Positions 59,856 through 64,000 of a stretch of 64,000 nucleotides of DNA are shown here, piece after piece. The notes under the pieces were generated by a model that worked only from the letters and a program-made list of their open reading frames with translations, did no database searches and had not been told where the DNA came from. Within the stretch, counting starts at the first letter, position 1. Each line of letters opens with the position of its first letter. The DNA is taken from positions 1 through 64,000 of the forward strand of contig NZ_ABCY02000001.1 in assembly GCF_000170955.2 (NCBI RefSeq). Direction: 5' to 3'. Both the position numbers and the translations under genes were made by a program. This stretch comes from Borreliella valaisiana VS116 (GTDB taxonomy: Bacteria; Spirochaetota; Spirochaetia; Borreliales; Borreliaceae).

Positions 59856-60806
59856 CTAATATATCCCTCCTATTGAAGAAAACACTTGTCCTATTAACTG
59901 CCTACTACTACCATTATAAAAAGACTTAAAATCCAAAACCCTTCTTCCGGGTCTTTGAATTTCTAAAAGCAAAAGAATCCCCTCTCTGGTATTAACAAAT
60001 AATCCTCTTTCGGGATTAAAATCAACAATTTCTCCTACTTTTCTCTCTTTATATAAATCTATTTTTAAAAAATCGGCGCGATGAAAAATAACTTCGTTAT
60101 AATCAAGCTTAGCTCTCACAAGTGGCCAAGGATTGCATGCATTAATCCTGTTTTTAATCTCAAATGCACTTAGATTAAAATCTATAAATCCCGTTTCTTT
60201 TTTAAAAAAAGAACAAAAAGTAGCTTCGCTAGATTTTTGAGGAATTCCCAAAAACCCTTTGCTAATTTTTTTCAAAGCTTCTAACACAAGACTTGGACTA
60301 AGATTTGAAACAAGCTTTGAAATATCATAACTTGTATCATAAGATCTTATTTTAAAATTCTTTTGCACTAAAATATTTCCACTATCCATTTCCAAAGCCA
60401 TACTCTGAATAGTAATACCGCTAACAGAGTCACCATTTAAAATTGCAGATTGAATCGGAGAAACACCTCTATATTTGGGCAAAAGAGAAGGATGAACATT
60501 GATACACCCCTTTGGGAAGATATCCAAAAATTCTTTTTTAAATATCTTGCCATAAGAAAAAACTAACATTAAATCTGGATTTAAAGCTCTAATTAAATTT
60601 AATATATTATCATCAAGAACCAGGGGATCAAAAACTTTAATATCTCTAGCAATAGCCTCCATCTTTATTACATTTTGACTTAACTTTTGTCCCCTGCCTT
60701 TAGGTTTATCTGGCAAGGTTAAAACTCCTACCACTTCATAATGCTTTACAATCTCTTTAAAAACTTCTAAAGCAATAGAAGAAGAGCTTACAAAAAATAT
60801 TCTCAT
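59856..60806 (-). CDS. fmt: Methionyl-tRNA formyltransferase
   Basis: The 316-residue enzyme has the hydrolase-type motif INVHPSLLPKYRGVSPIQSA (near residue 107) with catalytic Asn/His, MDSGNILVQK (Asp), and a C-terminal RNA-binding OB domain. It formylates initiator Met-tRNA. It overlaps def by four bases. Confidence 0.94.
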   Translation of the reverse strand: MRIFFVSSSSIALEVFKEIVKHYEVVGVLTLPDKPKGRGQKLSQNVIKMEAIARDIKVFDPLVLDDNILNLIRALNPDLMLVFSYGKIFKKEFLDIFPKGCINVHPSLLPKYRGVSPIQSAILNGDSVSGITIQSMALEMDSGNILVQKNFKIRSYDTSYDISKLVSNLSPSLVLEALKKISKGFLGIPQKSSEATFCSFFKKETGFIDFNLSAFEIKNRINACNPWPLVRAKLDYNEVIFHRADFLKIDLYKERKVGEIVDFNPERGLFVNTREGILLLLEIQRPGRRVLDFKSFYNGSSRQLIGQVFSSIGGIY

Positions 60807-61300
60807 TTTGCCTTAAGACCTCTTTCTCTCATATAAGGCTTTAACAATTTATTTTTTATCCTTTCTTCGTAGTAATCAATAAAAAGAACTCCATTCAAAT
60901 GATCCATTTCATGCTGAATAATTCTTGCTAAAAAATCAGAATTTTCTATAGTAAAAGATTTTCCATTCTCGTCATAAAAACTTACCACAATAGCCTTAGG
61001 CCTCATTAAATCATAATAAACTCCCGGAATACTTAAACATCCTTCTCTGTAAGAATTAAGCTCATAAGAAGTCTCTGTAATTAAAGGATTAATAAAAACC
61101 AAAGGCCTTGCCATTTTATTCTCTCTAACTACAAAAAGTGACAAATCAAGGCCTACCTGGGGAGCAGCAAGTCCAACTCCACCGCTAATATCCATCAATT
61201 CTATCATCTTTTTTGCATAATCTCTAATTTTATCATCAATATTATTAATTTGCTTTGTCTTAACACGAAGCAAATCATTTGGATAAAATACCATTTCCAT
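60803..61300 (-). CDS. def: Peptide deformylase
   Basis: The 165-residue enzyme has GVGLAAPQVGL (near residue 41), the Cys of EGCLSIPG (near 87) and the metal-binding QHEMDHLNGVLFIDY (near 130). It removes the N-formyl group from new proteins. Adjacent to fmt in the usual pair. Confidence 0.95.
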   Translation of the reverse strand: MEMVFYPNDLLRVKTKQINNIDDKIRDYAKKMIELMDISGGVGLAAPQVGLDLSLFVVRENKMARPLVFINPLITETSYELNSYREGCLSIPGVYYDLMRPKAIVVSFYDENGKSFTIENSDFLARIIQHEMDHLNGVLFIDYYEERIKNKLLKPYMRERGLKAK

Positions 61301-61336
61301 AAAAACTCATCCCCTTTTTCAAATACAAAAAGACAT

Positions 61337-62023
61337 TTATTTTATTCTTCCAAAAAACTTCCACTCCTCATTTCCCAATAATGAAAAATAAATATTACCA
61401 ATCCTGGACTTAGGAACAGCATAAAGCTTGTTTTCATCAATATCTTTAAAAACTAAAAATTCTTTAAGATCTGTATCAAAAAGAACAAGCTTTCTGTCTT
61501 TACCATTAAACTTTAATCGCCAATCACCTTTTAATGTTTTATAAAAAAAGGTCCTCTCATCAATAGTATTGATTTCATAATTTTTTTGCTTTTCTAGAAC
61601 ACCTGTTGATTTTATAGTACCCATGACATAGCTCAAAAAATTCTTATCAAATTGAATACTGCTCAAAGCAGTTCCCGCATAAGCTGCCTTTATTTGCTCA
61701 TTCTTAGAATCTACAAAAAAAATAGTTGGGCTTTTTTGTAGATTAATTTTCTTAAAAATTTTATTATCCTTGTCAATAACTAAAAAAACATTCTTTCTAG
61801 ATACTGTGTGAATAATTTCATCATTTTTAAAAGAATTTAAAAAATCTTTTATTAGATTTTCTTTAATATCTCTGCCAACCAAAATTAAAACATTTTTACC
61901 AAATTCTTGAGCCTTTTTAATTGCAATCTCATAAGAATTCTCAAAAATAATGTCTCCCGGCAAAGAAAACAAGTCTAAAAATCCTTGATTTAAAATCATT
62001 AAAAATGCTATTATAAATCTCAT
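61337..62023 (-). CDS. Exported thioredoxin-fold protein without cysteines
   Basis: The 228-residue protein has a signal peptide (about 1-22). A thioredoxin-like part (about 28-140) shows the fold order, with VLILVGRDIKENLIKDFL where a CxxC would be and the cis-Pro region SPTIFFVDSKNEQI. There is no cysteine anywhere, so it cannot do redox work. A second C-terminal part (about 150-228) is unassigned. Overlaps pepP by four bases. Confidence 0.65.
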   Translation of the reverse strand: MRFIIAFLMILNQGFLDLFSLPGDIIFENSYEIAIKKAQEFGKNVLILVGRDIKENLIKDFLNSFKNDEIIHTVSRKNVFLVIDKDNKIFKKINLQKSPTIFFVDSKNEQIKAAYAGTALSSIQFDKNFLSYVMGTIKSTGVLEKQKNYEINTIDERTFFYKTLKGDWRLKFNGKDRKLVLFDTDLKEFLVFKDIDENKLYAVPKSRIGNIYFSLLGNEEWKFFGRIK

Positions 62024-63798
62024 ATTTTACTTGTCAGCTTTGCTAAAAATTCCAAATCCCCTTCATCATTAAAATGCTCTTTTAAAGTTAAAAATACACA
62101 TTCATGATAATTATTAATATAATTTAACTCATCTTCTGAGAGCATTTCTTTTACTATTAATTCTTTTTCAAAAGGAACAAGAGTTAAATTCTCAAACTCT
62201 AAAAAAGATCCAAAATCATTTATAAAAGCCTGCTTTACAAAAACTAAATTTTCAATCCTTATGCCATGACTAAATGTTCGATAAAGTCCGGGTTCAATTG
62301 AAGCCACCTCAGATCCTTTAAACGAATAACTAGAATTGGGACTAATCGAAACTGGAAGTTCATGAACATTAAGAAAAAATCCAACGCCATGTCCTGTGCC
62401 ATGAATAAAATTCAATTCATTTTTTAAAAGCGGCAATCTACAAATTCCATCAAGAAAAGCCCCGGAAGATCCATATGGAAACTTTAAAGAAGCAAGGCTA
62501 ATGAAAGCCTTAAGAACCAAAGTATAGTCATGCTTTTCTTCGCCAGAAGCATTCCCTATTAAAAAAACTCTTGTAACGTCTGTCGTACCAAGTCCAAAAT
62601 ACGAACCCCCAGAATCAATCAAAAGAAGACCATTGGAATTCATTTTTTTGCCCTTTTTAGGCTTATAGTGCGGAAGAGCTCCATTTTCTTTAAAACCAAC
62701 TATTGAATCAAAGCTAGAGCTAAAAAAATTTTTATTTAATTTTCTAAAATGCAAAAGCATATCAGCAATGTCCATTTCATCTAATTCAGCCAATTCAACA
62801 TTACTTAAACTTTTAAATTTACGTAAAAATTTAATCAAGCCAATAGCATCAATAACATGTGCTTCTTTCATCTTAAGAAGTTCATAATCAGTTTTTACTG
62901 CCTTAAGATTGCCTATAATGCTTTCTCCTAAAATAATATTAGCCTCACCAAGAACTTTTAAGACCCTAACATTAGTATAAAATGAAACAAAAAATTTACC
63001 TTCATGCTTTATTAGATCCAGAAAACAGTAAAAATTACTGTAGGACTCTATTTCAAAATTTTCCATTTCAAGCATTTCTTTAACACTAGAATCAAGTTTT
63101 TTTGGATCAATAAAAAGAACGTTTTTCTTGTCCTTATTCCTAGATATTAAAAGAAAAGAATAAAATAATGCTGATTTTTTAACATCTGATCCTCTTAAAT
63201 TCAATACCCAAGCAATCTCATCAAGAGCAGCAACAACATAAAAATCTGCAAAATTCTTTTCTAAAATTAAATAAATAGATTCGATTTTTTTAGATCTTTT
63301 ATTATTTTTCTCAGCATCAACCAATTCAACTATATGATTAAACTCAAGTTGGGGTCTAGATTCCCAAATTAAATCAATTAGATCCTGATTTAAAACCTTG
63401 ATATATGTATTTTTACATTTTTCAGACAGCTCTTTATAAAACTTTATGCTGCTCTCATCAGAGTAAATTCCAAGCTTTAATCCTTGAAAATTCAAATTTA
63501 TATACGTAAAAATATCGGGGGATCCTTTTACTCCAAGCTTTATTAATTCAACTTCAGTTCCCTTGAGTTCTTGATCGGCCTGTAAAAAATACCTACCATC
63601 TGTAAACAGAACAGCTTTAGATAATGATACAATTACAATACCAAAGCTACCAGAAAAGCCTGTAATAAACTCACGAGTATTATACCTTTCATGAGAATAT
63701 TCACTAAAATGAGGATCATAACCTGCTACCAAATAAGCATCAACTCCATTTTTCCCCATATAATCTCTAAGCAAAGCTAACCTTTTATTAATATTCAA
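62020..63798 (-). CDS. pepP: Xaa-Pro aminopeptidase (M24 metallopeptidase)
   Basis: The 592-residue protein has a creatinase-like N-terminal half and the M24 pita-bread catalytic domain. Metal ligands are visible as Asp in LLIDSGG and TTDVTRV (near residue 394-410), His in GTGHGVGFFLN (near 477), and Glu in SIEPGLYR and IRIENL. It cleaves N-terminal residues before proline. It starts with TTG six bases after AAGGGG and leads the operon pepP-thioredoxin-like-def-fmt-PASTA. Confidence 0.92.
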   Translation of the reverse strand: MNINKRLALLRDYMGKNGVDAYLVAGYDPHFSEYSHERYNTREFITGFSGSFGIVIVSLSKAVLFTDGRYFLQADQELKGTEVELIKLGVKGSPDIFTYINLNFQGLKLGIYSDESSIKFYKELSEKCKNTYIKVLNQDLIDLIWESRPQLEFNHIVELVDAEKNNKRSKKIESIYLILEKNFADFYVVAALDEIAWVLNLRGSDVKKSALFYSFLLISRNKDKKNVLFIDPKKLDSSVKEMLEMENFEIESYSNFYCFLDLIKHEGKFFVSFYTNVRVLKVLGEANIILGESIIGNLKAVKTDYELLKMKEAHVIDAIGLIKFLRKFKSLSNVELAELDEMDIADMLLHFRKLNKNFFSSSFDSIVGFKENGALPHYKPKKGKKMNSNGLLLIDSGGSYFGLGTTDVTRVFLIGNASGEEKHDYTLVLKAFISLASLKFPYGSSGAFLDGICRLPLLKNELNFIHGTGHGVGFFLNVHELPVSISPNSSYSFKGSEVASIEPGLYRTFSHGIRIENLVFVKQAFINDFGSFLEFENLTLVPFEKELIVKEMLSEDELNYINNYHECVFLTLKEHFNDEGDLEFLAKLTSKI

Positions 63799-63821
63799 AA
63801 AAATCCCCTTTATACAGTCTA

Positions 63822-63850
63822 CTAATACTAGTATACCAAATAATTATCAA
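63822..63850 (-). promoter_or_regulatory. Promoter of the pepP operon
   Basis: On the minus strand, -35 TTGATA (63845-63850) and -10 TATTAG (63822-63827) are 17 bases apart and lie about 25 bases before the TTG start. A plus-strand -10 TATAAT at 63874-63879 for the next gene lies back to back with it. Confidence 0.55.
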
Positions 63851-63911
63851 TTTAAAAAAAAAAAATTATTTGATATAATTTAGCTTGAAATTAACTCCTA
63901 AAGGATAAAAT

Positions 63912-64000
63912 ATGAAAAATATCAAAGCGGTTGCCTCTGATCTTGATGGCACTCTTTTACTATCAAAAAGCTATGTTGGAGCCTTTACAGAACTTGTGAT
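63912..64000 (+). CDS. Cof-type HAD hydrolase, N-terminal part only (cut by window edge)
   Basis: The ATG at 63912 follows AAAGGA. The visible 29 codons read MKNIKAVASDLDGTLLLSKS and onward, with the HAD motif I DxDGT. This N-terminus is typical of Cof/YbjI-type sugar-phosphate phosphatases. The rest lies outside the window. Confidence 0.85.
   Translation, partial: MKNIKAVASDLDGTLLLSKSYVGAFTELV

Overview
This window looks like the left end of the linear chromosome of a Lyme disease spirochaete (Borreliella, Borrelia burgdorferi sensu lato). The reasons are the extreme A+T content, the gene order (GH3 glycosidase, phosphoglucomutase, trpS ... cdaA operon ... P13, parC/parE ... smc, bpuR, ssrA ... 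gap-pgk-tpiA-secG ... def, fmt, pepP), the porin P13, the PUR-domain regulator BpuR, and a tmRNA with the tag AKNNNFTSSNLVMAA. No hairpin-telomere sequence is recognisable at base 1, so the window probably starts slightly inside the physical end.

Bases 1-1243 are decayed. They hold a frameshifted tail of a membrane-transporter-like protein, two strong tandem hairpins, and a remnant of a ThiF/MccB-like adenylyltransferase. The remnant abuts the frameshifted C-terminus of a GH3 glycosidase. From about 1.5 kb to the right edge the window is dense housekeeping chromosome: sugar activation (UDPGP-like protein and phosphoglucomutase), trpS, the seven-gene cdaA-cdaR-acpS-DUF2225-truA-(UDG-like)-priA operon, udk, pfp, ruvAB-queA, folD-yebC, a lipoprotein linked to outer-membrane assembly, two signal peptidase I paralogues, smpB, P13, topoisomerase IV, plsC, PpiD/SurA-like and lipoprotein genes, cheR, and the smc-to-phoU operon. 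Then come rnhB, bpuR, tRNA-Gly, tmRNA, two VUT-family transporters, spoU, ung, the lower-glycolysis operon ending in secG, ybeY-tlyC-TPR, trxA, rsmE, and a pepP-to-PASTA operon. The first 89 bases of a HAD hydrolase gene close the window.

Many genes are tightly packed with 4-base or stop/start overlaps. Minus-strand genes, transcribed toward the left end and so away from the central origin known for this genus, encode proteins richer in Val, Gly, Asp and Phe. Plus-strand genes encode Lys/Asn/Ile-rich proteins, which matches the known strong strand asymmetry of this chromosome.

No phage, insertion sequence or CRISPR is present. The most interesting content is a group of apparently catalytically dead or reduced proteins kept in ordinary operons: a family-4 uracil-DNA-glycosylase-like protein before priA, a signal peptidase I paralogue lacking both dyad residues, a rhodanese without its cysteine, a cysteine-free thioredoxin-fold protein, and a short SMC without a recognisable hinge. 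Other leads are a likely UTP-sugar uridylyltransferase beside phosphoglucomutase, a diverged tandem VUT transporter pair together with queA, and the transporter/ThiF remnants at the end.
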